Origin: Daldinia sp. FL1419 | Lineage: Eukaryota > Ascomycota > Sordariomycetes > Xylariales > Hypoxylaceae | Direction: 5' to 3' | NCBI GenBank assembly: GCA_025201765.1 | Contig: MU623431.1 | Coordinates: 62,001-126,000, forward strand | Length of the DNA stretch: 64,000 nt | Shown: positions 11,832 through 23,207 of the stretch, piece by piece | How positions within the stretch are numbered: position 1 is the first letter of the stretch | How the letters are laid out: each line of letters starts with the position of its first letter | The notes under the pieces: generated by a model | The model's database searches: none | What the model saw: the letters and a program-made list of their open reading frames with translations, nothing else | What the model was told of the DNA's origin: nothing | Translations under genes and position numbers: made by a program

Positions 11832-12446
11832 CTCCCGTAGATGATATAAAAAGGAGTGCTTAGATGCCGGGGGTGGATGCTGCTGTGTGAACCACGATTA
11901 GCAAAGTTAATTTTCATGGGATTCAATCACATCTTCCGGCTTCATCTCTTTCTCGGTTTCTGGGTACACACATATTTACCAATATTGTGAGACCTTGAAA
12001 TGGAGTTGCAACCTATTCCCACTCCTATACCGCCGGGTAAAAGTATGGTTTACAACCAAAAAAAAAGAAAAAAAAGAGTGCGCCTCTCCTACATGTCCTC
12101 CGCGCCAGTAACTCCAGAATGTAGCCTTCTAATTCTTCCCATGAAAAGTCCCATTTTATACTTAAAGAGTTCGGGTAACTGTGGCGGATAATCCAGTTTG
12201 TTAGACAGATAATTTGCCCGCGGGGTCGCGTGCGAACCGCATGGCGTCGCCCCAGGGGTTTTGCACTTTTGTGAAACGAGTATCGTCGCCCTTGTATGGC
12301 TAATTCCTAGGTAAACATACGGAAGCGTGCGGATATTATAATGTAATATATTCTATAGCCCCAAATGCCTGGCCCTAAGGCCAGCATATTGTTTGTTTCA
12401 CTTTCTTGTCAACACGTTATCGTTCCATGCGTTATTTATACACCTT
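11832..12446. other. Convergent intergenic spacer
   Basis: 615 bp between two converging genes. It includes an A-rich run near 12058-12077. It probably holds two 3' UTRs. No gene seen. Confidence 0.45.
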
Positions 12447-13969
12447 TTACTGTCTCCCTTGATAAGTAGTAGTACGCCCCCAGTACCCGTCACCTTTTAA
12501 ACTAGAACCACGTTCACCTCGCGAATGATGTGGGAGTGGTATGGGGGATGCGCGCAAAGGGGATAAAGGTGTAAGCTGGTCCTCAACCCCCGGGGTGAAG
12601 CGCAAAAACCCGGGATGCTTATTGTAGCTCCTATTCTCTTGTTTGTACGCTGAAGGAACTTGCCGAGGGAATCCAGGGCCTTCGGAGACAAGGGTTATCT
12701 CTAGTTCCTCTGGGTTTTGCCTCTTAGATGGGAGTCCCGGGCGCCGCCTCATCTTATCGGACATGGTGAGCCAGAACGAACGTAGTCCTGGTGCGCAGCT
12801 AACGATCGCAGTCCCGAATATCTCCATATATCTGTAATGCGGCTAAAGTTAACATATTCTGAGTTTAAAAGTATGTAAGTTGGATTCCCAAGCTTACGAT
12901 GTGATGGCCGCAATTCCATCATTCCATAAGGGATCAGTACCCTCTCGTACGATGATCATATACGCGAGCCCTGTAGCACTAGCAACAACCACGCTGCAAG
13001 ATGTTAGCATGGATGAAAGGGCTGATATGAATACTAAAAGGGGTAACCTTACAGTAAACTAATGAGAAACACAATTATTATGTTCCTCTTCTTAACCCGG
13101 TCAATATCTAGTTTAGAAGTGATAAAGATAGGTATTACGACCACAACAACGTCGAATGCCACAGCAAATACACCTAGAGGTATGGTCTGGGGCCCAGCGG
13201 ACGTAGCACACGTCGCGGTGAAGGCTAGATCCCAATTGTGCCGATCTATTGGCATACATACAACTAGCATGGATATGAGGGGAGCAATGGAGAAGATAAC
13301 GACGGCTCCTATTAGAAAATAACATGTGCGCCGGACCCATTTTAGAGATCCGAACAACCGAATGAAGAATACCGGGATGGAGAATTTTATAAATGCGTGA
13401 GCAGTCATGTTTAGAATCTCGGCAGCGAAATGAGTCTGCAATGGTTAGAGAATCACTCAAGGGGCTGAATATTGTTTAAACATACCTTGAAAACATGGTA
13501 GGTAATGGCAACTATGGGCACATCCCACGTATGTTTAAACAGACCAGGTCTCACTTGGACTATATTATACGACTTAGAACATGGTGAACGAACATACATA
13601 TCAAAGATAGGAACGCACATTGGTAAAGCACGATCCAATATGCAACACCGAAGACCTCCCCTAGAACACACAAGTCTTGATGGGATTACATTAACGTTAG
13701 CAACATTGCCCCATCTTCACCTTGCGAGGGGTCGGAATCCACTCACAATCATCCAGATGCAACTTTCTGCTATACTTGAGCGACATAGCCAGACGAATAC
13801 CGATTAAAATCATGCCGAAAGGTATAAAAACGAGCCCCGTCGCTAGGACTACCGGCTCGAGATTCGGCCCCCCATCGAAGTTCGGGCTAGTTCCCTCTGG
13901 AGGGACGAAGAGAGGCACTCTCGCCGGGTCTTCCGAACCAGGAGTAGCGGCTGCGTGGAAAAGACTCAT
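12447..13969 (-). CDS. Pth11-like integral membrane protein, fungal rhodopsin domain
   Basis: Six exons join in phase: 13969-13747, 13675-13619, 13559-13486, 13435-13053, 12993-12898 and 12831-12447, giving 405 residues. About seven hydrophobic helices are visible, for example VVLATGLVFIPFGMILIGI, YLCVLGEVFGVAYWIVLY, CYFLIGAVVIFSIAPLISML and IPLGVFAVAFDVVVVVIPIF. Landmarks of the fungal-rhodopsin-like family are HLDDY after helix 1-2, PGLFKHTWDVP, a KFSIPVFFIRLF block and WNGIAAITSYMEIFGTAIVSCAPGLRSF. A basic, disordered cytoplasmic tail follows. Related proteins include the Magnaporthe surface sensor Pth11, but this copy lacks an obvious N-terminal CFEM cysteine domain. The ligand and signalling role are unknown. 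The reading frame starts two codons upstream with a GTG, so the ATG at 13967-13969 is preferred. Confidence 0.83.
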
Positions 13970-14835
13970 GCTCACATAACTGGTTAATTAATAAATAAAT
14001 AAAAACTTTAATACCGAGTGGCCGGTTCGAAAGACCAAGAACGCAAAGTATGTAGGTACCTATGTAAACGGGGAAAAGAAAGAAAGAAAAAGCCATTCCC
14101 ATATATGCGCAGTGAGACGACGTTCGCCAAATACAGCCTCACCTCCCCCCCAAAGGCCTTGTCTAAGCGAAACAGCCTAGGAGCAAACGCACTCAACCAC
14201 TCAACCACCACGGGGTCTTAAAATAGACGCGGAAGTTCGCGGTAGCGTTAGCAAATACCTAGCTTGCCACGATTTCGCATCACGTCGTCGGGGTGCCCTT
14301 CGCTCTTTTGGGAAAGATTCCTCGAGCGCAACATGGCGCGGGCTGTGCCTCTACGGCGAAGAATGCGACTCCACCCCGAAACTTACCCATTCCATTGGGC
14401 CCGGCTACCAGGGCGACGATTTAACACTGGTTGATAAGCTTGGGACAATCGACGGGCGGATTCGATGCTTAGCGTCTTGTTCCTGGAAAATATGCGGCCC
14501 TAGGGCGGGAACTTGGTGATGTGACGGCGGGGTTTCGACGCCCGCAAACAACACGCTCCTTGATAAACTCCGCAGGCGTTTCTCGTGATAGCTGACTCAA
14601 ATCACAATGTGAGCTAAAGGGACAACATTAAGGGTCACCACTAAAAAAGCCATTCAAAGCTCCTTGCTTAAATACGGCGTGAATATTATATATCCAAAAA
14701 AGCCATTAACCAATAAAACATATCCATCCTCCGAATCGTAAAGCCAAGCAATCTACCCAAACATCAAGGCAATCCAGTCTAAAAATTCCCGTCGCCCATC
14801 ACACGACACAATCATCACCCCCCTAAGCAAGTAGC
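13970..14835. other. Intergenic: rhodopsin-like promoter, hydrolase 3' side
   Basis: 866 bp with no supported gene between two minus-strand genes. It includes GTAGGTACCTATGTA near 14051-14065 and a GC-richer patch at 14280-14480. I see no domain in any frame. Confidence 0.45.
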
Positions 14836-16244
14836 CTAACAATCAGACACCACATCCTGAAACCAATCCATCACAACCTGCCCGCTCAACGACGCCGCCC
14901 CGAGCGAGCAATGCTCCCCAGCCCCATCCACCGACTCGAAAAAATGGTACGTCGCCAAATCCCCCAGCTTATCCGCGAGCAACTTCGACTGTCCCTTGAA
15001 GAACATATCATCCTGAGCCTCTGCCACAAAAACCGGCGCCTTGATATTCTGCACCACGCCGTCAAGAGTGTACTGGTCGACCTTGGACGCCCACGCAAAC
15101 GGGCTCGTCTCCATGAAGGACCAAAGACCCTGCTGGATACCCCAGCGCGCTGACGTCGGGACCCCGGTCTTGCGGGCTAGGAGAGCGTTAACGGCAGCGT
15201 CGAAGGCAGTTGCGTTGCCGGTGCGGTAGAGGGCTGTTAATTGCGGGCCGAATTGGTCGAAGATCGCGTCTTTGAAAGAGTATAGTCCGTCGAAGGCGAT
15301 GACAGCGGCAAGTCGGTGTTCGAAGGCTGCGGCGCGAGGGGCTAGGTACCCGCCGAAAGAGACGCCGAGTAAGCCGATCTTCTTGCCGTCGATGAGGTCG
15401 GGGCGCGAGATTGCATAGTCAACGATTGGAGTAACGACTTCTTCCCACTCCGGAATGAATCCGATGTTCTGCTGGCGACGAACGGTAGGTTGACCAGGAC
15501 CTTCGAACGAAATCACGTTGATACCGCGCTCCAGGGCCGCCAGGCCCATCTGGTGGTATAATTCCTCCTGCGCGCCGTCGTATCCGCTGCACATGAGCAG
15601 TGTGGGTCGAGGACCCGGTTTACCGCTGCGGTAGAAAATAGCTGGGATCTCGAAGCCTTTACCCTGGAGGTTGATGCGCTCGCCGGGAATTTCTAACAGT
15701 GAAATCGCCTTGTTGAAAGCAGCGAGTTGCTTATCCCATAGCTCATAGATTCTAGAATCGTTCCAGTTGCCGTGCAGGAAGAAGTCAGCTGAACGATAAT
15801 AAGTTGCCTCACGGAATAGTGCGTTTCTCGCCGAGACGGGGAACCGTTTGGCGTCGATGGCGCTGGCCTGGTCGTGGACTCGGTCGGCAAGGCCCCTGAA
15901 TGCATTATAGTAGCTCTCAAAGTCTCCCGCTACAATATGGTCTGCGGCAACCAAGACCTCGCCTACATCCGAGCCTCCGTAAGGCGCCATAGCCAAAGCT
16001 CGGAGAATCTCGAAGTGGTAATCCTCATCGGAGTTCAGCTGAAGCATAGATCCTGGATCCGAAGCATTGCTTCGCCTGACTGGTTGAGGGAGTTGAAACT
16101 TCTTGCCCGCTTGTGGCAGCCCCTATTGCCAGTAGGTTAGTTTACGAAGACGGCTTCTGGGTTCCATCGGAGTTCGTTCTGTGCACTTACAAGGACCGCA
16201 CTTGAGCAAGTGAGAAGTAACAACGGTATACTTACGGATTTCAT
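14836..16244 (-). CDS. Secreted alpha/beta hydrolase, Ayg1/FrsA-like
   Basis: Two exons, 16244-16191 and 16122-14836, give 446 residues. Exon 1 encodes a signal peptide (MKSVSIPLLLLTCSSAVLG). The 68-bp intron has a GTAAGT donor, a CTAAC branch-like site and a CAATAG acceptor. The body matches the Ayg1/2,6-dihydropseudooxynicotine-hydrolase-like family: an N-terminal helical lid, then TLLMCSGYDGAQEE as oxyanion region. The nucleophile elbow is LLGVSFGGYLAPRAA with Ser273. The acid lies in AEAQDDMFF (Asp389/390) and the catalytic His422 in GAGEHCSLG. Characterised relatives shorten polyketide chains (Ayg1 in melanin synthesis) or cleave C-C bonds. Whether this one does so is inference. A secretory leader is unusual for the family and suggests export or vesicular location. 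If the first exon were wrong, translation could begin at Met 16047 and yield 403 residues. Confidence 0.85.
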
Positions 16245-16716
16245 GATGAAAACTTGCGTATAAGTATAATGTGAGGTGAAAGATTTAACTTGATGGATTG
16301 CCTTGTCTGTAGCAGTCTGAGGCGGTCGTTGGTGTACAAAAATATGTCGTCTTTATAAGACAAGCTTCCAGCTATATATACTACATTCTGATTCTTGTTG
16401 ACATGGCCGTAGATAATTCAGCTCCAGCTATAGCCTCGTGATGCTCGTCATAGCTAGAGGCGCAGTCATGTCATCCCCATCGACTGTATATTCGGATTAT
16501 TCACGTAAATCTCGAGTGTTGACAACGAGACCCTTGATGATCGTCGGGCGAAGGCGAAAGCGAGAACGAGGACGAGAACGACGCGCTAAGGTCTTGGCGA
16601 TGCATCGTGAACCCGACCGGCCCCCACACGATGCTGCATCAATGGGACCTTGGGGCATCGCATCACCTTGAAGGATTGAATCTGCGAATTTAAATTATTG
16701 AGGACGCCCATGAACG
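16245..16716. other. Intergenic: hydrolase promoter, regulator 3' side
   Basis: 472 bp. A TATATATA box near 16372-16380 sits about 130 bp upstream of the hydrolase start on the minus strand and is a plausible core promoter. No gene seen. Confidence 0.45.
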
Positions 16717-18017
16717 CTAAAATTGGTTCTTTTCTATCGCTTTTAACGGCCATGCGAGTAGACCTTGCCATACGTCAGGCAATACGCCAGCGATCGCGCG
16801 GAGCTCATCAGCTCCAATCCGGCCAACCCACCAGAGATCCTCGAACCTCGCTAACAGCGCAAAATAATGGGCGAGTATGGCCAGGGATCTTGGGGCTACA
16901 TCGTGTACTAGCTCGACGAATTGTCGGTCCACTAGCATAGGGAACATGATCAGCATTCTCAAGACGTGGCCTGAATGGCCTTGCTCGTCTATGAGATCGA
17001 GGATGGTGCACAGATAAGTGAGGGTACGCTCGTAAGCCATTTCGATATCCCGGTTCCAAGGCTCGATGGCTTGAATCTCCTCGGGACGGGCCATCAGGTG
17101 CTGCCACCGATGATAATCTCCTATTTCTGGTGGTTTTCCGTCGTTGTGTATACCACGAGTGCCCATGATTAATTGTAATATCGGGGACTTGGGATCATGT
17201 CCCATGCGCTTTACTACCTCGATAAATGTCGACGTGGAGGCTTGAACGAAAGCAAGCCACTGCCATGGCGGCGTGTAAGGCTGATAATTTCTACCTTCGA
17301 GCTGAAGGAGTGCAACAGCTCGTATCAAACAAGACGTCAAACAGACCGCGTCCGCCGTGTGTTTATTCACATTGGATAACTCCCTACTGTGTTCCCGGAC
17401 GGCCATGGTGAAGTATGTGTTAGCAATGTTTTCGGCTCCACCCGTAACTTCTTCGCCTCTACCAAGCTTTGCCAAGTGTAGGGCTGAGACGGTATACATG
17501 GAATATAACAAGGCGTCGGAATGTATCGAGAATTTTGGAACCACCCGAGCGAATAGATCTTTACTGCGGTAATCAATTGCAAGTGCCTCCCCCGTTTCGG
17601 CGACATACTGATACATTAACCTCGTCTCTGTCATTCGTCGCGTCCGACTTTCCGGTGGATCACTTTCTTCGGATCCGTACGGAGATACTTGAGCCAAGGT
17701 TGGCTTCCCAGAGACCTTTCCGGATGCATCGCGATCATAGATACAAGGTAAGGCATGTCGCCTGCAGTTGTGACAGGTCGGCTTTTCTTCATTGCACTGA
17801 AAGCCATCAAGGCCGTGTTAGTCGAGCTCGCAGTCGAAGTTTATTAGCTTACTACAAACCTTTACTCTTCTAGCTCGGCACCGCTGGCAACCTAGAAAAG
17901 ATGAGACTTAGAACGTACACACAGGGGGCATTCTCAAAGTTGTATACCGAACATGGATTTCTTGTGGCCGAGTTTAGGTACTTTGTGGGGAAGCGGAAGA
18001 CCGGAGCCGGAAGCCAT
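16717..18017 (-). CDS. Zn2Cys6 transcription factor
   Basis: Three exons join in phase: 18017-17948, 17891-17860 and 17796-16717, giving 393 residues. The binuclear zinc cluster is split by both introns and reads GCQRCRARRVKC then CHNCRRHALPC, with Cys at 25, 28, 35, 42, 45 and 52 (spacing 2-6-6-2-6). The rest is the helical fungal-specific regulatory domain (for example ALLYSMYTVSALHLAKLG and LAILAHYFALLARFEDLWWVG near the C terminus), short like the PF11951-type regulators. It should be a nuclear DNA-binding regulator recognising CGG-type sites. The neighbours it controls are unknown, but the adjacent secreted hydrolase on the same strand is the nearest candidate. Start is the ATG at 18015-18017. 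Confidence 0.9.
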
Positions 18018-19330
18018 GATTGAATCTTTAGTGCCGTGAATCTACACCATAACCCAAAACGCCGTGGTAGAAAATAGAGCAAAGAGGCTCATGAGGGCGC
18101 GAGAATGGGCGCGAGAACGAGCGCGATCTTTAACCGAGAACGACTCGGCTTCGATATCATTCGCTAACCGGTTAGAGTTGAACGGTCCGGGGGTCCCTGA
18201 ACAGGAGATGGTATAATATGGAGTCAGCGTGGCTCAGCTAGGTCCACCATTCAACTTCGGGAATAACGACTAATCTCTAGAACCTAAAATCCATGGTCTG
18301 GTTTAGGTGACGTATCATATGGATTCGACCAATCGGCGTTTCAGCTCCGTAAAAGCTGAGAAGGGTACGCTGAAAGGTACGAGACCAGATATAATAAAAT
18401 CGAAATAAGTGACAAATGAATAAATAAGAGGCCATAAGCTCAAAGCTTTAATAACGCGTTCGCTACGAAGGTCCGGGCCAAAAGTCTTGCACATCTGAGC
18501 TTGGCAAGGCACGTATGAATTCAAAAGGGCTTACACTGTATTATCCAAGTTATAGTGGCTGATACTGCTGTGGATTTAGTGTCAAGCCACCTGGGCTCAG
18601 TGGAGACGCCACTATTAAAGTCTTAGCTTAGCGGGTATGTATGTAATACAGTATGGGTAAAAAACGAAGACGATCGCATACGGTGGTCAAGCTTGGACCA
18701 TGTGCAGGACTTTTGGCCCGGACCTTCGTAATAGTTGGAGGATTTTGCAACAATTTCTATGGGAGATTTTCGATTCTCAAAGCTAGTAATGGTTGCTAAT
18801 TGCATAAGTCCAATATTCCATTCGAAACGGGTTTCTCAATCCTCTTAGGTAGGTAGGTACCTAAGGTATGTACCTAAATTAAGCATAACAAGGGGTTATT
18901 CACACTGGCAATTGAATTAACATATTAAAGAGACATGAACGGAAATAACTTCTACTCGCTCGAAGTAAATACGAATCGAGCTTGCTGCAGAACGAGTTAA
19001 AACAGGATATTAGCAAAGCGGATATGATAGCTACAATGTGGACAATTCATTAGTTACGGAGGACTAACTATTGACTGATCCTTCCCTACTCTCCGAACCC
19101 GACGGCCTGGCGTGAACATTATCGAACTTAGTCCACAATCTATCAAATGAACAGCGCCCCAGGGAATATTATCAAAGCGCGCCAGGAATTACAAGGCTGA
19201 TCTCAATGCAAATACGTATAGGCCGTTGGAAAATGATAAGCAGTTCTCTTGCTTAATGCTATTTGGCGCCAAGAAATCGATAAAGGGTAGACTTCGATCT
19301 GTTTGGTGTATCTATCAGTTCAATATCGGG
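18018..19330. other. Intergenic spacer, regulator promoter
   Basis: 1.3 kb, AT-rich, no supported gene. It holds the 5' region of the zinc-cluster gene and the 3' flank of the following minus-strand gene. A run of TAGGTAGGTAGGTACCTA lies near 18847-18864. Confidence 0.45.
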
Positions 19331-20832
19331 TTACCAGACTTCTGCCTTATTCTTGGGCGGATGATTTCGCAAGTTCTCTGCGATATCCGATGTCCACTCG
19401 ACAAAGAGATGAGAAACGGACTCCGACGGTGTCGGCGAGGCTCGACTGTTGGCAGCGTCTTCCCATGACCTAAATGAAGTTTTTTTCTCTTCACTTCCTG
19501 GACCCCAGTCAAAAACTGAAATAGACTCATTATCCTTTCGAAGGCGACGTCGAGGTGGGGTATGTATGCCTCTGCTACCCCTGCTACCTTTGCTTCGGGA
19601 AACACTTCGATTTTGGTTGCGACTTTGATTTCCGGTTTCATTTTGAGTTGACTTTTTTTCTCCAGCTGAATTCCCGTTACCACGATGGCCTCCACGGCTC
19701 TGGCCACCTCCGCGTCGGGAGGAATAGCCTGGATTTTCTGGTTGATAACTGCCTCGATGGTTATGGCTGTTGGTTTTAGCTTGATTGGCATGGGGCGGTT
19801 CACTAACCCACAGAGCCTCCGTACTATTCCTATTAAGTTGCTTAGCGAAGCCCTCGACCACATCATTTTTGTTGAACTGGGCTTGAATATCTTCATTGAC
19901 GTAAAGCCCGTTCCTAGCCATCTCGGCACTTTGCAACTCTTCTGGAGGAATAGGCCCCTGCCACTCGTGGGGTAATTTCTTCTGCTGTAAAGCCGGTGGG
20001 TCAGTTCCTTGTGACGCTAGATAATATGGGAAAGGAGTAAACCTACGCTCGACCCTGAGTAGGCCTTAGTCTGAGGAAGTAGTTCCGGGTCATTGGTCAG
20101 TATTGTAGTGAGCGGATCATATCGCCCGTCCGATGGACCCGGTATTCTTTTCGCGGGAACACGGACGAGTTCGAGGCGAACGAGAGACGTACGATCGGAA
20201 TCCTCCGACTTCATATGTCGAATACTGCGGACCGATGCATTGTCTCCCAAGGGCTTGACGGGAACGTTCGTCGCAATAGCGGTAGCTCCATTAAATACGG
20301 GCTGGGCTCTATCAGGCGCCGCTGGCGATGGATCGTTTCGATTGAAAGTATTTCCGTTCTTGCTATCGGGGATATTCAAACTATGTTCCTCCTGAGTTCT
20401 GACGGTCAGATTCTCGGGCGAAGACCCATAAATAGAACACGTAGTCCCATCGTGACAAGAGTCGGAAGTGCTGGTTTTTTTAGAAGGTTCTCCACGGATA
20501 TTAGCTTGGCTTAACTGCTCCTTTCGGCCATCACAATCCTTAGCTTGGAGGAGATGAATTAGGTTCTGGAGAACGTCTCGATGGAGATCGGTAACAGCCG
20601 GATTGGATTCCAGAGACGTAAGGACCTTTATAAATTAGGATATAAAACTAAACAGTCATGTACAGCGAAGTTGAAGGGTACTTACTGTTTCTAAAACCCG
20701 TGCCGCGAATCTTTCTCCATTAAAATTGCCGGAATGCTTCTCAAAATAACCATAGAGCATACCTTTGTCGGTATCTCCGACCTTAGCCTCGTCCAAGAGA
20801 CTGCGTACAAGGCCAAGGCCAAGATTGGCCAT
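19331..20832 (-). CDS. Unknown disordered RG-rich protein (possible frameshift)
   Basis: Exon 1 (20832-20686) encodes an N-terminal ordered region beginning MANLGLGLVRSLLDEAKVGD. A 60-bp intron leads to exon 2 from 20625. That frame stays open to a TAG near 20018. The clearly coding C-terminal part, from RRFTPFPYYLASQGTDPP to the stop at 19331, lies in another frame. No GT-AG intron between them fits: stops occur in the second frame at three places before 20060 and no suitable donor is present. A small indel near 20040-20055, real or an assembly error, is the simplest explanation. The product of about 480 residues has a low-complexity middle and an RGG-like stretch (SRRGGGQSRGGHRGNG), suggesting RNA or protein binding. 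The family is not recognised and no catalytic motif is seen. Confidence 0.6.
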
Positions 20833-22347
20833 TTCAGTAATCCGTAAATATATGAATGACTGGTCGTGTGTGATTAGCTGTAGGAGTACGAGAATTGGAA
20901 AATATATCTAAGAAACATCAACTTGGACAGAGATTGTCGTCGACGACTGTGGCGTTTCTAGAAGTCCTACTCGGTAGCAACCTTGTGACAAGACCCTCGT
21001 AGAAGGAAATAATAAGACGTGATGACAAGCAGGGTACGGCGAAGCAAGACGGATCGTGTCGAAAGTCTATAAGAATAAAAATAAAGTATATCGGCCGTGC
21101 AGTACAACTGGGCAGATTGAAGGGCGATGACGAAATAAGTTGATTAATTATCGTGAAGATGGAAGGAGAAATGTACCTAGTTTTGGAGGGATGGGGGAAT
21201 GTTCGAGCCTAGCCTGAAATATAATGAATTAGAACAAACAGCTATGAGTAAGGTACCTCCTAGGTGCCTCCTGCCTCAAGAGGTAGATATAGTATTTTTA
21301 GGGAAAGAGGTACACACCTCTAGGGTTGTCTGCGTGTTACGCATTGCGTATTAACACACCCAACTAAAGGGTCGTTAAGATTGAATAATAGAAAAAGAGA
21401 GGTACTTACCTAAGTCTACATGACATCGAAACCACGACGGTACGTATCCACGAAAGCACGTAAGGTATCTTCTTATTAAAAGCTTATGCGTATTATACAG
21501 AGATGGACAATCTTTCACACCTCATAACCCGTGATTTATATGCGTCGATGAAGTAGACGTACCTACACATTTGATATCGGCTGCAGAAATAACATAGGCT
21601 TATCTTTTTCAAGTCAGTCTTATATGCCTTTCATCTCAAGAAAAAGTATTATTGAAGAATTGTCAAAGCATTCTTCACGTGCATTTGACCATGGTAAACG
21701 GAACCACAGCACTAATACCTCTATTATAGCGATTAGTCGCCGAAGCTATCTTTATAGATATAAACTTTCCTAATAACGTCTTCCTAAGTACCTATTGGAA
21801 GTATCGAATCATTTCAAATTTCAAGTTCGGACCCGCCGCTGTACCGCCAGCCGTGAATGGCTTACATGATAAAAGGGGGTTATAATAAACATAATTCGTG
21901 TAACCATAGAAGAATTTGACATTTTATTGTCCTATGCCAAACCCCCGGGTCCATACTTGGGTAGCCATTCGTCCTTATAATATATGTAAGCGACGTCCTC
22001 GCCATTTCTAGTTTGGGGACCTCGCGGCGTAGTTCTAGCAAGTAAGAACTACCTAGGTAGGACCAAGGTCTCAAGCATCTGGAAAGCTTGTCCATTCCAA
22101 ATATATCATTTATCAAGGGAGGAACTGACTTATAACTTCACAGGTAGGATTGACTGCTAGTTGGTTTATAACTACATTGGGGAATTGGTAGACTAGGCTG
22201 ATGTCAAACAATCTATATCAACTCGGGTATCTGGGTAGCAAATGACTTAACAAAATAGAAGGTCGGTGTCTAGGGATATGCAATTTGGAGGCTAATACAC
22301 TGCCGTTGAACAATTCTATGAGCGTAGTAGTTATATCTTTGACCTTC
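20833..22347. other. Intergenic AT-rich spacer
   Basis: 1.5 kb between two minus-strand genes, with no supported gene. The part after about 21190 is rich in TA and in TACCTAGG-type words (for example 22049-22060). The short frame at 21880-22116 is not credible. Confidence 0.45.
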
Positions 22348-23207
22348 CTATTTTAAAGCCGTCGCTGTCTTGGTAATAATATCCACCAGTGCCGCCGTCT
22401 CCTTTTCTATTAGAAACGGGCTGTGGCCGCATTCTAGTTCAACTACAGTAGCACCCGCAGCCTCAGCAAACCGATACTGGTCCTTGGGCATAACAATCTT
22501 ATCATTTTTGCAGACAACATAAGTCTTTGGAACCGGGATGTCGGATACTACGCATAAGCCGTCAGGTGTAGAGGCACTCTCGCTCTGCCAAACCAATAGG
22601 CGTAGGGCTTCGTTTACGCGCGGCTCTTCGACATCGTGGTATAGAAGCGCCCGTGCAAGGTCATGAGGCAGAGGAAGCTTTTTATACTTTAATAACTGTC
22701 AGCTACTTCATAAAAAGGGGAAACTTAATGATGCGCTATTTTCGCGCTTGAAGAGTTAAGACGTAGGAAAGGATAAAATATTCTTACATCTGTCCAGCCT
22801 GCAGGGTAAGGGAAAGGTCTTTCAGGTGGAGCTCGACCGTCCTCCGGCGAAATAATCGCCGCTATATAGACAAGCCCAACGACGCCCCCTCGAAGCCCCT
22901 GGGCTACTCGTTCTTCAAGTGTCAAGCCAGCCGAGACCTGCGTAGCGACAGCCCCTCCGTAACTATGAGAGACTACCACCACCTTACGACCTTGATCTAA
23001 GTATGGTATTAGGAGCTGTCGGACCTGCGCAGTGGCATCGACGTGTGTTTTTCCATCTATGGAATCGTCATAGCCGGTTATAGCAAGCGTCGGAGCTAAA
23101 ATGCCATAACCGCCACTTCGGAGTCTGTCAAGGAGATCCCGATAGTGTAGGGGGATATGCCACGCCCCGTGGATGAACAAGATTATGAGTTTGTCCTGTG
23201 CCGTCAT
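22348..23207 (-). CDS. Small alpha/beta hydrolase (AB_hydrolase_6 type)
   Basis: Two exons, 23207-22788 and 22686-22348, give 252 residues, joined by a 101-bp intron with a GTAAGA donor and an AAAG acceptor. The N terminus reads LIILFIHGAWHIPLHY, with the HGAWH oxyanion motif of plant-methylesterase/fungal AB_hydrolase_6 proteins. The nucleophile elbow is VVVVSHSYGGAV with Ser82. The acid is probably Asp202 in CKNDKIV and the base His228 in ECGHSPFL. It is likely a soluble cytosolic esterase or lactonase of unknown substrate. The open frame extends upstream to a GTG, but the ATG at 23205-23207 gives the normal family N terminus. Confidence 0.88.

Noticed and set aside
19315..19929. A 204-codon minus-strand frame overlapping the RG-rich gene
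   Set aside because: It is the alternative frame of the same exon. The other frame gives continuity with the upstream exon and the RGG-type composition.
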